Of a DNA stretch of 33,618 nt, positions 8,287 through 16,459 are shown piece by piece. Position numbers and translations under genes: made by a program. The notes beneath the pieces were generated by a model. The model saw only the letters and a list, made by a program, of their open reading frames with translations, did not search any database and was not told the DNA's origin. The stretch comes from Legionellales bacterium (GTDB taxonomy: Bacteria; Pseudomonadota; Gammaproteobacteria; Comchoanobacterales; Comchoanobacteraceae): assembly GCA_002690495.1 (NCBI GenBank), contig NZEV01000021.1:1-33618 (forward strand), read 5' to 3'. How positions within the stretch are numbered: position 1 is the first letter of the stretch; every line of letters starts with the position of its first letter.

Positions 8287-8919
8287 ATGGATAAAGGTCG
8301 TTTCATTACAGTAGAGGGCATTGAAGGTGTAGGTAAGACTACAGCAATCAGGCTGATTACAGACTTTATTATGCAACACACCAATCATAAAGTTGTCGCG
8401 ACACGTGAACCAGGCGGTACATTGATATGTGAAAAAATGAGAGAACTGTTCATCAAAGAATCTGAAGAGTCCATTCACCCAGATACAGAAGTTTTGTTAT
8501 TATTTGCATCTCGCAATCAACATGTACAACACCTTATTTCACCAACTCTTGATAGAGGAGATTGGGTTGTATGTGATCGCTACTTTGATGCCACACATGC
8601 CTATCAAGTTGCTAGCGGTGTTCATCATGAGAGAATTGACGCTTTAGAGGCATGGCTAACAAAATTACCAGTGCCAGATCTTACCTTCTATCTAGATGCA
8701 CCCATCTCAGTTTGTTTCGACCGTTTAAAAAATAGACGCCATAAAGATCGAATTGAATGTAGGTCTCATAAATATTTTACTGCTGTTAAAAACAATTATT
8801 TAGAACGCGCAAATAAATATCCAGATCGGTTTTGCATCGTACCAGCTAATCAGGATATTCAGGATGTTCATGCATTTATTGAGTCTAAACTGACTTTAAT
8901 GATTAATGAACATGCCTAA
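8287..8919 (+). CDS. tmk: Thymidylate kinase
   Basis: Phosphorylates dTMP to dTDP for DNA synthesis. It is 210 residues long, with the P-loop GIEGVGKTT (11-19), the substrate motif TREPGGT (about 39-45), the DRY-type motif CDRYFDATHAYQ near residue 97, and an arginine-rich LID (KNRRHKDRIE). A TATAAAAT stretch in the 40-base gap after mltG could be a local promoter, but there is no clear -35 and no strong ribosome binding site. The 3' end overlaps holB by 14 bases, as in the usual mltG-tmk-holB order. Confidence 0.96.
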   Translation: MDKGRFITVEGIEGVGKTTAIRLITDFIMQHTNHKVVATREPGGTLICEKMRELFIKESEESIHPDTEVLLLFASRNQHVQHLISPTLDRGDWVVCDRYFDATHAYQVASGVHHERIDALEAWLTKLPVPDLTFYLDAPISVCFDRLKNRRHKDRIECRSHKYFTAVKNNYLERANKYPDRFCIVPANQDIQDVHAFIESKLTLMINEHA

Positions 8920-9562
8920 CCATCAAATATATATTAATTTCATTACGAATCATCTTGAGCATGCTCAGCACGCTATCTGCATAAATCAGAGCTTCTGTGG
9001 TGAATGTCATGCTTGTACAAAATGGGTTGATCAGATGCATCCTGATTGGTGTTGTTTTCATGCAGACAAAATGGTTGGGGTGGAGGATATTAACTACCTG
9101 ATTCATAAATCTCACTTTTATCCAAAATTTGCAAATCATAAATTGATCTCTATCATTTGCCCTCACGGCATTACCGAAGCAGCTCAGAATAAACTACTAA
9201 AAGTATTAGAGGAGTCTTTACAAACACAATGGGACATATATATTGATGAGTCTATTCAGCAATTAATTTTACCTACGCTATATAGTCGCTTAAAAGTCGT
9301 TCATCAATCTGAAAAGGAGTTAAACACGAGTGAAAGTGAACTCCAACAATGGCAGTCATTTATTTTACAAAAACAACCAACGCCACCCAATGAGGACATT
9401 AACCAATTAGCACATGCATTGAGTCATTTAATTGTAAAAGGTCTTGGAGACACATCAAAACTCATTGCAATGATGGACCGTGTGATTAAAATTAAAAGAC
9501 ATCATTCATTTAATCTAAAATTAAGAGCAACTAGTGCAATTCAATTAATTATGGAGTTGTAA
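8906..9562 (+). CDS. holB: Shortened DNA polymerase III subunit delta' (HolB-like)
   Basis: Clamp-loader delta-prime subunit by position (mltG-tmk-holB) and sequence, but only 218 residues against about 330 usually. The zinc module remains: Cys25, Cys31, Cys34, Cys37 (FCGECHAC) followed by HPDWC, like CGHCRGC...HPDYY of E. coli. The AAA+ core remnant ITEAAQNKLLKVLEES matches the ANALLKTLEEP helix, and TLYSRLKVV the LRSRC region. The roughly 30-residue P-loop region before the zinc module is missing: an in-frame TGA at 8900-8902 excludes an upstream start. The start may be ATG 8906 or 8912. The 3' end overlaps convergent lptE by 18 bases. Function without a nucleotide fold is plausible because delta-prime is not an active ATPase. 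Confidence 0.82.
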   Translation: MNMPNHQIYINFITNHLEHAQHAICINQSFCGECHACTKWVDQMHPDWCCFHADKMVGVEDINYLIHKSHFYPKFANHKLISIICPHGITEAAQNKLLKVLEESLQTQWDIYIDESIQQLILPTLYSRLKVVHQSEKELNTSESELQQWQSFILQKQPTPPNEDINQLAHALSHLIVKGLGDTSKLIAMMDRVIKIKRHHSFNLKLRATSAIQLIMEL

Positions 9563-9994
9563 ACTCATTTCCCCACGACGAATCACTGCATAAGTATTAA
9601 AAAGCAGTTTCTTTCTTATCGGAACATAAAACTCGCTAAAAGTCCTTTCGTTCGGCGACTGATTGGAGGATAAATTGACAATTTCTTTTGCAATGACCAT
9701 TTGAGTTTTAGTTTTTGTTGTTAATGACCACTCTGCAGTAATCTCATATTGTCTCCAGATATTACCAGTATTCTTATCCGCTAAGTATTCTACATGGTAT
9801 TTTAAATCATTCACTACATTGTGACTTTGTAAACTACTTTTAAATCCTTCAGAACTGGCTAAGATTTCATATTGCTGTCTTTCAAATTTCGGTGTAATAC
9901 TAGAAAGATTGATTGTATATTGCTTAGAATTCACAAGATGGAATCCACAACCTGTTAGTAACAAAAAAGAAACTATAAAAGCAAACTGTCTCAT
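9545..9994 (-). CDS. lptE: LPS-assembly lipoprotein LptE
   Basis: Outer-membrane lipoprotein that plugs the LptD barrel and completes LPS export. It has 149 residues with a lipoprotein signal: short basic start, hydrophobic core and lipobox LLTGC (Cys16), followed by the typical GFHL. The middle is a mixed alpha/beta RlpB-type domain (YQ-rich, TAEWSLTT). It is the last gene of a minus-strand run, 21 bases after lnt. In E. coli lptE follows leuS downstream of a nearby lnt cluster; here leuS is missing between them. It overlaps holB tail to tail. Confidence 0.88.
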   Translation of the reverse strand: MRQFAFIVSFLLLTGCGFHLVNSKQYTINLSSITPKFERQQYEILASSEGFKSSLQSHNVVNDLKYHVEYLADKNTGNIWRQYEITAEWSLTTKTKTQMVIAKEIVNLSSNQSPNERTFSEFYVPIRKKLLFNTYAVIRRGEMSLQLHN

Positions 9995-10015
9995 TAATAC
10001 TAAATTAACATCTAT

Positions 10016-11491
10016 CTACTTTCGATACAATTGATATCTAGACAGTATGTTTACGAATAGGATACAAAGTGCAAGGATATATATGATCATAAAATCACCA
10101 TAATAACAAATTGGTGTGCTGCCTTTGCGAGTTAGCATAGTTTCAGAACCAACATCTCGAGACTGTGCCTGTAAAGAATTAATTTTTCTACCATGGTGAT
10201 CGATCCAAATTGAAGCACCATAATTATTAGCAATGGTAATTGGTTTTTCAACAGAACGGGCTAAAAATTTTGCAGCTAGATCATACTGATGATTAAAACT
10301 AGAATCTAAGAACCAGCTTAAATCGCTCACCACAAAAAATGCATTAACCTCTTTTCCAACATGATGGGAAAGCTGTGGAAATAAAAGCTCATAACAAATT
10401 AAATTTCCAATCCTCCCATACTTAGAATTAAAAATAACATCATTTCCAGAACCTTTTTCAAGTCCAATATGTGGTAAATGTAATATTTTTAAAAGCCATG
10501 TGAAATAATCTGGTATAGTTTCATTAAATTGAGCCAAATAATACTTTTGATGAACATGTAAAATCTCACCATCAGAGTTAAAAGTGACAAGTAGATTCTT
10601 AGGTAAATGATTTGTATCTTTAGGTAAGCCAAAAACACCTCCAACTAAAAGCTGATTTGGTGTACCTAAACTTATCAAATGATCATTGAGTACAAATGAG
10701 CCCTCAGGCCAAATGATAAAATGCGATGATGGTAATTGTTTAATTGACATAAAAATATATCTTACAACATCACTGTCTATTGAGTTTATAAAAATATCTT
10801 TGCGCGTATCCGTTTGGATAACGCCAATTTGTAATGGTGCCTTAGCTTTAGTCCAATGAATATGATGTAAAATGAGCGTCGTTAAACTAAATAAAGAGAT
10901 TAGTAATATTGACTGAAGCTTGTTTCTATTTAAGTCTTTTATTTTAAGAAATAAGTAAGTCATCAAAAAGGTCATACCATAAACACCAATGATAGGTATA
11001 TAACCATCTAATACCGTATTGATTGTCAGATAGCCCATCATTAAAAATGGAAAGCCACCTAATGCTTGTGTTCTCACAAACTCACACAGTGTAATAATCG
11101 CAGCTAAAATAAAAGTTTCATACTGTGCATTTTTAAAAAAGCGATTAAATAGGAATATTCCTAATACCATGATTGATGACAAATAAACACAGAATAAGCC
11201 AATGACTAGATTAGATAATAAAGAGGGCAGTCCTCCAAAATCTCTCAGTGGGTGAATCAACCAGTGACAACCGATTAAGAAAAAAGAAAAATAGAAAATA
11301 AAAAATTGTCTTGTATTGCGACAATTATTTTTACTTACGATGTTATTTAAAAAGAGGAAATATGATAGTAAGGACAAAAAATAAAGCTTGCTATACAAAA
11401 AGCCTAAAGAAGTACAAATCCCTAAAATAAATACAACAAGATCCTTTAACGTGATAAATCTAAAAAACAGATCATTTTTTTCTGCTCTCAT
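10016..11491 (-). CDS. lnt: Apolipoprotein N-acyltransferase
   Basis: Inner-membrane enzyme adding the third acyl chain to lipoproteins. It has 491 residues: about six to eight N-terminal membrane helices (to about residue 210), a periplasmic nitrilase-like domain (about 220-460) and a final helix. The catalytic triad is visible: Glu263 (IIWPEGSF), Lys316 (HQKYYLAQF) and Cys366 (NLICYELLFP). FNETIPDY is also typical. The start overlaps corC by 20 bases, the usual corC-lnt coupling. It would process the lipoproteins encoded in this window (LptE, the 38- and 55-residue lipoproteins, the transglycosylase). Confidence 0.95.
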   Translation of the reverse strand: MRAEKNDLFFRFITLKDLVVFILGICTSLGFLYSKLYFLSLLSYFLFLNNIVSKNNCRNTRQFFIFYFSFFLIGCHWLIHPLRDFGGLPSLLSNLVIGLFCVYLSSIMVLGIFLFNRFFKNAQYETFILAAIITLCEFVRTQALGGFPFLMMGYLTINTVLDGYIPIIGVYGMTFLMTYLFLKIKDLNRNKLQSILLISLFSLTTLILHHIHWTKAKAPLQIGVIQTDTRKDIFINSIDSDVVRYIFMSIKQLPSSHFIIWPEGSFVLNDHLISLGTPNQLLVGGVFGLPKDTNHLPKNLLVTFNSDGEILHVHQKYYLAQFNETIPDYFTWLLKILHLPHIGLEKGSGNDVIFNSKYGRIGNLICYELLFPQLSHHVGKEVNAFFVVSDLSWFLDSSFNHQYDLAAKFLARSVEKPITIANNYGASIWIDHHGRKINSLQAQSRDVGSETMLTRKGSTPICYYGDFMIIYILALCILFVNILSRYQLYRK

Positions 11492-12293
11492 CTATACTCA
11501 CTTCAACTTTTTTAATTCGACGACTATCAGCAGAGAGGATTTTGACTTTAAATTGATCAAAATTAAAACTTTCGTCAACTTCTGGGATCCGGCCTAATCT
11601 TTGGGTTAATAAGCCAGAAAATGTATCTAGATACTCGTTGCTATATTCAACAGAAAAAAACTCATTAAATGCATCGATAGGGGTTAATCCAGAAACAATA
11701 TAACAACCTGGTGAAAGTACCTTAATCACGGTAGCGCTCTTGTCATACTCTGCATCGTGTTCATCGTCTATTTCACCAAAAATCTCCTCAAAAATATTTT
11801 CAAGAGTGATCAAACCGCTGACTTCACCATATTCATTAACTACGATTGACATATGATTTCTACGTTCTTGAAAATCATGCAGCAAATTATCAATCCTCTT
11901 GCCTTCTGGAGTTAACATCGCCGGTCTCATTAGGTCTTGTATTTTAACTTTTTTGTTACAACCAATAAGATCTTTCGTGAGCAGAATACCTAATATATGA
12001 TCCTTATTTTTACTGATAACAGGATATCTTGAATGTCTTGAATCTTTAATAATGGATAAAACACTGTCATATGTTTCATCTTCATCAATCACTTTCATAT
12101 TAGCTCTAGAAATCATCACATCTCTTACTTTCAAGTTAGAAATTGCAATCACACCTTTTAAAATCCTAGAAATATTACTTGATGTAATTCGTTTTGTTTC
12201 TGCTTGCGCAATTACATATAGTAAATCCTGCAAACTCTTGATTGATTTCTTATTCCATTTAAAAAAAGTTATATTTTTAAGCCAATTCATCAT
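11472..12293 (-). CDS. corC: CorC-type CBS-domain protein
   Basis: Cytosolic protein of about 273 residues with two CBS domains (from VRDVMISRANMKVI, and IQDLMRPAMLTPEG) and a C-terminal transporter-associated domain (SGLTPIDAFNEFF onward). In E. coli CorC (YbeX) is linked to Mg/Co efflux and also to ribosome biology through its ybeZ-ybeY neighbours. Three starts are possible: GTG 12296, ATG 12293, ATG 12290. ATG 12293 is chosen because it overlaps the ybeY stop (TGATG). It overlaps lnt at its 3' end, in the conserved miaB-ybeZYX-lnt order. Confidence 0.93.
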   Translation of the reverse strand: MMNWLKNITFFKWNKKSIKSLQDLLYVIAQAETKRITSSNISRILKGVIAISNLKVRDVMISRANMKVIDEDETYDSVLSIIKDSRHSRYPVISKNKDHILGILLTKDLIGCNKKVKIQDLMRPAMLTPEGKRIDNLLHDFQERRNHMSIVVNEYGEVSGLITLENIFEEIFGEIDDEHDAEYDKSATVIKVLSPGCYIVSGLTPIDAFNEFFSVEYSNEYLDTFSGLLTQRLGRIPEVDESFNFDQFKVKILSADSRRIKKVEVSIDESRKK

Positions 12294-12706
12294 CACTGTA
12301 TAGGGTAATCCTGTAATATAATATCTTCCATTGTTTCCATTTTGATAGCATCTTTTGGATCTTCATGATCATATCCACATAAATGTAAGGTACCATGAAT
12401 CAGCATAAAAGCCCAATATTCAGATACATCTTTTTTTAATGATTGCGCCTCTTTTAAAATCACTGGCGCACATAGAATCATTTGACCAGATGTCAATGTA
12501 TCAAAGGATAATACATTTGTAGCGCCATACTTATTTCGATAACGACTATTGAATATCGCTCCCTCTTCCTCATCAACAATTAACACTTCAATATCATATT
12601 CATGATGTTGTAAATGTTGCATAACATGATGAATCCATGAGGAAATAAATCGATCTGAAACAACCTGTAAAGAGGTCTCTCTAAATACATGTATTTTATT
12701 TTTCAT
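12293..12706 (-). CDS. ybeY: Endoribonuclease YbeY
   Basis: Metal-dependent RNase for 16S rRNA 3'-end maturation and ribosome quality control. The zinc motif HGTLHLCGYDHE gives His104, His108 and His114, and TNVLSFD is the second family signature. The frame opens upstream at 12772, but that adds 22 unrelated residues within ybeZ; the ATG at 12706 gives 137 residues and an 11-base overlap with ybeZ, matching known starts. It lies between ybeZ and corC, and its stop overlaps the corC start. Confidence 0.94.
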   Translation of the reverse strand: MKNKIHVFRETSLQVVSDRFISSWIHHVMQHLQHHEYDIEVLIVDEEEGAIFNSRYRNKYGATNVLSFDTLTSGQMILCAPVILKEAQSLKKDVSEYWAFMLIHGTLHLCGYDHEDPKDAIKMETMEDIILQDYPIQ

Positions 12707-13619
12707 AAGCTTGAACAATCTTATGCACAATTCGATGTCGTACAATTGCATCATTTGAGAAATAGAACACACTGATTTCTGGAATGTGTTTTAATATTGT
12801 GATAGCTGTATCAAAACCAGAAATTTCATCAGAAAGATCAGATTGTGTCTGATCTCCAATAATCACCATTTTCGATTTATAACCAATTCTTGTTAACGCC
12901 ATCTTCATTTGAGGAGAAGTACAGTTTTGGGCTTCATCAATAATGATAAAACTATTTTTGAATGTTCTCCCTCTCATAAATGCCAATAAATTGATTTCAA
13001 TCACTTGATTTTCAATTAATTTATTAGTTTGTTCAAATCCCATTAGCTCGTATAATGCGTCATACAGAGGTTGTAAGTATGGATTAATTTTTTCAGCCAT
13101 ATCACCTGGCAAATAACCAATTTTTTCACCTGCCTCAACCGCTGGCCGAACTAAGATGATTTTTTTACATAAATTAGTTTTTAAAGCATATACGGCCGAT
13201 GCAACGGCAAGAAAAGTTTTACCTGTTCCTGAAGGACCAACTCCAAATGTAATGTCATGTTTTTGAATTTGATTTAAAAACAAATCCTGTTCTTTATTCA
13301 GTACTTTTATTTCAAAATTATGCTGATTACCTTCATCAATGCTTTCTGGGCAATGTAGGAGCATATCAATTTGATCTGGGTTAAGAGGGCCTAGTTTTGT
13401 CATTTCATACAATTTTTTAAGTACCTTTATGGCCATTTCAATATTTTCAATATTTTCACCAAATACTTTAAAATGGCATGATCTATTACTAATAATAACT
13501 TTAAACACCGATTCTATATTATTAATATGTTCGTTTTCACAACCACATAAATACATCAGTCGATTATTATCAATCGGCTTGAGACTAAATTTTCGAGTAA
13601 TCTTATCCACTTTAATCAT
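12696..13619 (-). CDS. ybeZ: PhoH-like ATPase YbeZ
   Basis: PhoH-family P-loop ATPase of 307 residues that works with YbeY in rRNA processing. A KH-like N-terminal part (about 1-75) is followed by the ATPase with Walker A GPSGTGKT (128-135) and Walker B FIIIDEAQN. GDQTQSDL and the late RHRIV motif are family hallmarks. It starts 18 bases after miaB and overlaps ybeY by 11 bases. The miaB-ybeZ-ybeY order is widespread in Gammaproteobacteria. The name phoH is often used for the same protein. Confidence 0.94.
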   Translation of the reverse strand: MIKVDKITRKFSLKPIDNNRLMYLCGCENEHINNIESVFKVIISNRSCHFKVFGENIENIEMAIKVLKKLYEMTKLGPLNPDQIDMLLHCPESIDEGNQHNFEIKVLNKEQDLFLNQIQKHDITFGVGPSGTGKTFLAVASAVYALKTNLCKKIILVRPAVEAGEKIGYLPGDMAEKINPYLQPLYDALYELMGFEQTNKLIENQVIEINLLAFMRGRTFKNSFIIIDEAQNCTSPQMKMALTRIGYKSKMVIIGDQTQSDLSDEISGFDTAITILKHIPEISVFYFSNDAIVRHRIVHKIVQAYEK

Positions 13620-13637
13620 TACGAATCATTACTGTCA

Positions 13638-14972
13638 TTATACAACATATTCTAATATTTGACCGTTTAATGAATTTAAATTTGCTTTTGTAATTTCACA
13701 ATCAACCATCTCTCCGATTAAATGGGAATCACCTTTAATATTAACTGTGCGATTATTGCCGGTTTTACCTGCTAAATCCTCTTTAGATTTTGATGAATAA
13801 CCAGTAATTAATACTTGTTCTACAGTACCCACCATTGATTGGCTAATTTTAAATGCATTTGATTGGATTAATTTTTGTAATGTATTTAATCTAGATTTTT
13901 TCTCCTCAAGAGAAACATTATCTTCTTTAAAACTCGCGGGTGTACCTGGACGAGGGCTATAAATAAAGCTATAAGAATGATCAATATTTAACTGCTCAAC
14001 AAGCTTTAATGTTTGTTCAAAGTCATTTGAAGTTTCTCCAGGATAACCAACTATAAAATCTGATGAAATACTTATATTAGGTCTCACTTTTCTTAACTTG
14101 CTAATAATTTGTCGATAATCAAGTTGGCTGTAACCTCTTTTCATATCCATCAAAATACGATCTGAAGCACTTTGTATTGGTAAATGTAAATAGTTTGGTA
14201 ATTGAGGCACATCTTTGTACGCTTCAACTAAAGAATCATCAAAAACAGCAGGGTGGGAAGTAGTAAAACGAATACGCTCAACACCTTTCATAGATGCAAC
14301 TAGCCTAATTAGTGCTGCTAAATTAAATAACTCACCCTGAAACTCACTCTTATAATTATTCACATTTTGACCTAAAAGGTGAATTTCTTTAGCACCCAAT
14401 GAAAGTAAATGATTGACTTCTAATAAAACATCTTCAACAGATCTTGATATTTCAGGCCCACGTGTATACGGAACAATACAAAAAGAACAAAACTTACTAC
14501 ATCCTTCCATAATAGAAACAAATGCACTTGGTCCTGTTTTACCTGGAGTAGGTAACTGATCGAATTTTTTAATTGGATCAAAAGAAATGTCAGTGATTTT
14601 TTCTTTTTTAGAAATAATTGCATTGACCATTTTTGGTAAATGATGTAATGTTTGTGGTCCAAATACAATATCAACCGAAGGTGCTCTTTGATGAATTTTT
14701 TCAGCCTCTTGTGAAGCCACACAGCCACCAACCCCAATAATTAAATTTGGATTAGCAACTTTTAATTTTCTCCAACGTCCTAATTCAGAAAATACTTTCT
14801 CTTGAGCTTTCTCTCTAATCGAGCATGTGTTCATTAATAAAATATCTGCATCAGATTCTTTATCAGTCACCTTAATATTCATTTTAGCTGACAAAATATC
14901 AACCATTTTATCTGAATCGTAGACATTCATTTGGCAACCGTATGTTTGGATATAGAGCTTAAAATTTTTCAT
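13638..14972 (-). CDS. miaB: tRNA methylthiotransferase MiaB
   Basis: Radical-SAM enzyme converting i6A37 to ms2i6A37 in tRNAs that read UNN codons. It has 444 residues. The N-terminal UPF0004 domain carries the auxiliary-cluster cysteines (YGCQMN at 10-15, NTCSIREKAQEK, VGGCVASQEAE). The radical-SAM motif is EGCSKFCSFCIVPYTRG (CxxxCxxC). A C-terminal TRAM domain follows. All six cluster cysteines are present. It heads the miaB-ybeZ-ybeY-corC-lnt run. A 76-base gap with a stable hairpin separates it from the small lipoprotein gene upstream. Confidence 0.96.
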   Translation of the reverse strand: MKNFKLYIQTYGCQMNVYDSDKMVDILSAKMNIKVTDKESDADILLMNTCSIREKAQEKVFSELGRWRKLKVANPNLIIGVGGCVASQEAEKIHQRAPSVDIVFGPQTLHHLPKMVNAIISKKEKITDISFDPIKKFDQLPTPGKTGPSAFVSIMEGCSKFCSFCIVPYTRGPEISRSVEDVLLEVNHLLSLGAKEIHLLGQNVNNYKSEFQGELFNLAALIRLVASMKGVERIRFTTSHPAVFDDSLVEAYKDVPQLPNYLHLPIQSASDRILMDMKRGYSQLDYRQIISKLRKVRPNISISSDFIVGYPGETSNDFEQTLKLVEQLNIDHSYSFIYSPRPGTPASFKEDNVSLEEKKSRLNTLQKLIQSNAFKISQSMVGTVEQVLITGYSSKSKEDLAGKTGNNRTVNIKGDSHLIGEMVDCEITKANLNSLNGQILEYVV

Positions 14973-15002
14973 TAATTTATTGTAATGTTTTTTTATTTTT
15001 AT

Positions 15003-15042
15003 TTAAAGGGCAGAGAAAATGTTATGTTTCTCTACCCCTTAA
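15003..15042 (-). terminator. Stable hairpin 3' of the small lipoprotein gene
   Basis: In minus-strand RNA this folds into a 16-bp stem (15003-15018 with 15027-15042) around an 8-base loop, all positions pairing if two G-U wobbles are allowed. The same arms on the plus strand would give two mismatches, so the structure suits minus-strand transcripts. It begins six bases after the lipoprotein stop. The following RNA is A-rich with only three Us, so it is not a textbook intrinsic terminator; it may instead protect the 3' end of the small mRNA or reduce read-through into miaB. Confidence 0.5.
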
Positions 15043-15048
15043 CAGATA

Positions 15049-15165
15049 CTACTTACCGTATCTACTTGGCTTGTCACAACCTGATAATGAATCATAACCA
15101 GGTACGCTTGAACAACCAACTAGAGTAAATAGTGCACCCGCGATTAATAATGTAAATAACTTCAT
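15049..15165 (-). CDS. Tiny lipoprotein (38 residues), unknown function
   Basis: Short gene with a complete lipoprotein signal: MKLFTLLIAGALFTLVGC, with lipobox LVGC and Cys18 as lipidation site. The mature part is only 21 residues (CSSVPGYDSLSGCDKPSRYG plus K) and has a second cysteine, Cys30. The ribosome binding site GGAGG lies 5 bases before the ATG, the best in the window, and a stable hairpin follows the stop, so the gene looks real and well expressed. It lies 40 bases after the MFS gene. I do not recognise the family; a small outer-membrane or periplasmic-facing anchor of entericidin-like scale is only a guess. Confidence 0.8.
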   Translation of the reverse strand: MKLFTLLIAGALFTLVGCSSVPGYDSLSGCDKPSRYGK

Positions 15166-15205
15166 TTTTGCCTCCAATTAAAATCTATTTAATCATAACA
15201 ATTGT

Positions 15206-16459
15206 TTATTGATTAAGCAAGGAATTCTCTTTAAGAAAATATGTTAAAATGAAACTAATAAATAATCCAAGAGGAAGTATGAGTAAAGCTTGTTCGAAAC
15301 CGTGAGCTGAGAATATTCTCTCATTACCAATAGTCGCTCCATCCCAACTCAAATCTAATATTGTACCTACAAGTGGGCTGATAAATGTATTGAGCATCAC
15401 AAGCATATTCGTCAATGAAATAGCCGTACCAATTAATTTTTTATCAAAAAAACTTGTTGCAATAGGAAATACCAAAACTTGAACACTACTAAACATTCCC
15501 ACTAAAAACATAATGATATATATCATTGTGATATCATGTGTTTTGTGATAAATGATGAGCCAAAGCAATACACTAGAGATTAACGCACAGTATCGTAACA
15601 TAGTCACCGCACGAAATTGTCTAGATGATAACCATCCCCATATTGGAGCACCAATAGCCCAACCGGCAAATAACATACTTGATATGGCATTTGCATGAGA
15701 TGAGGGGAAGTAATAGGTTTGTTTAAAAAACATTACAGCCCACATAGAAGCAAAAACATTTGTAGGCATGAATAATAATGATCCGATAATACCATTAATC
15801 CAAAACTGAGAAGAATGGCGAATTTTCAGGATATCACGTATTAGGGTTTTAAATTTAACTGGAGCACGTTTTGAGATAGATCTTCTATGTGGTTGATCAT
15901 CTACAATAAAGACAACTGCACCAAGAAGCAAAAGACCAATTAATGAATATGCCGTCAATGTTTGATGCTGACCATAGACTTGAATTGCAGCATCAAGTAT
16001 AAATTCACCAGAAATAGCACCTAACATACCCATACTAGTTGCAATCCCAGTAGCAATTGCAAGATAATTTGCAGGCAGCCAAATTGATGATATTTTTAGT
16101 ACGCCAACAAAAGCAAAGGCAGAGCCAAAGCCAACGAGTGCATATGAGAGTATAGCAATAGTAAAATAATCCGTTTGAGAAAAAATGATTGCTCCAACCA
16201 GGCATGCTAAAACGGCAACAACTAATGTATTCTTTGTACCATAAAGATCCATGATACTCCCAACAAATAATTGTAAAGGTGTGTAAGCATAAAAGTAACT
16301 ACTCATTAGAAAACCAAAAGACTTGGCACTAATGCCAAAGTTACTCATAATCTGACTTTGCATCGCAGCTGGGGTGACACGTAAGAAAAATTCATAAGCG
16401 TAAAATGCTGCAGCGATAGCGAAAATAAACCAACCCTTTAAATTAGATGTTTTATTCAC
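15206..16459 (-). CDS. MFS transporter, substrate unknown
   Basis: Major-facilitator protein of 417 residues with about 12 membrane helices and a central cytoplasmic loop (DDQPHRRSISKRAPVKFK region). The loop 2-3 signature is VGSIMDLYGTKNTL, a variant of GxxxDxxGxxxxL. The opening AFYAYEFFLRVTPAAM resembles MFS proteins I associate with Legionella/Coxiella-type bacteria, but no substrate can be read from sequence. Its start overlaps the gatB stop by 4 bases (ATGA), so it is translated with gatCAB, an unusual partner for an amidotransferase. Confidence 0.85.
   Translation of the reverse strand: MNKTSNLKGWFIFAIAAAFYAYEFFLRVTPAAMQSQIMSNFGISAKSFGFLMSSYFYAYTPLQLFVGSIMDLYGTKNTLVVAVLACLVGAIIFSQTDYFTIAILSYALVGFGSAFAFVGVLKISSIWLPANYLAIATGIATSMGMLGAISGEFILDAAIQVYGQHQTLTAYSLIGLLLLGAVVFIVDDQPHRRSISKRAPVKFKTLIRDILKIRHSSQFWINGIIGSLLFMPTNVFASMWAVMFFKQTYYFPSSHANAISSMLFAGWAIGAPIWGWLSSRQFRAVTMLRYCALISSVLLWLIIYHKTHDITMIYIIMFLVGMFSSVQVLVFPIATSFFDKKLIGTAISLTNMLVMLNTFISPLVGTILDLSWDGATIGNERIFSAHGFEQALLILPLGLFISFILTYFLKENSLLNQ

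Noticed and set aside
12707-12772. Extended ybeY start inside ybeZ
   Set aside because: The added 22 residues are a shadow of ybeZ coding sequence and lie before the conserved YbeY N-terminus.
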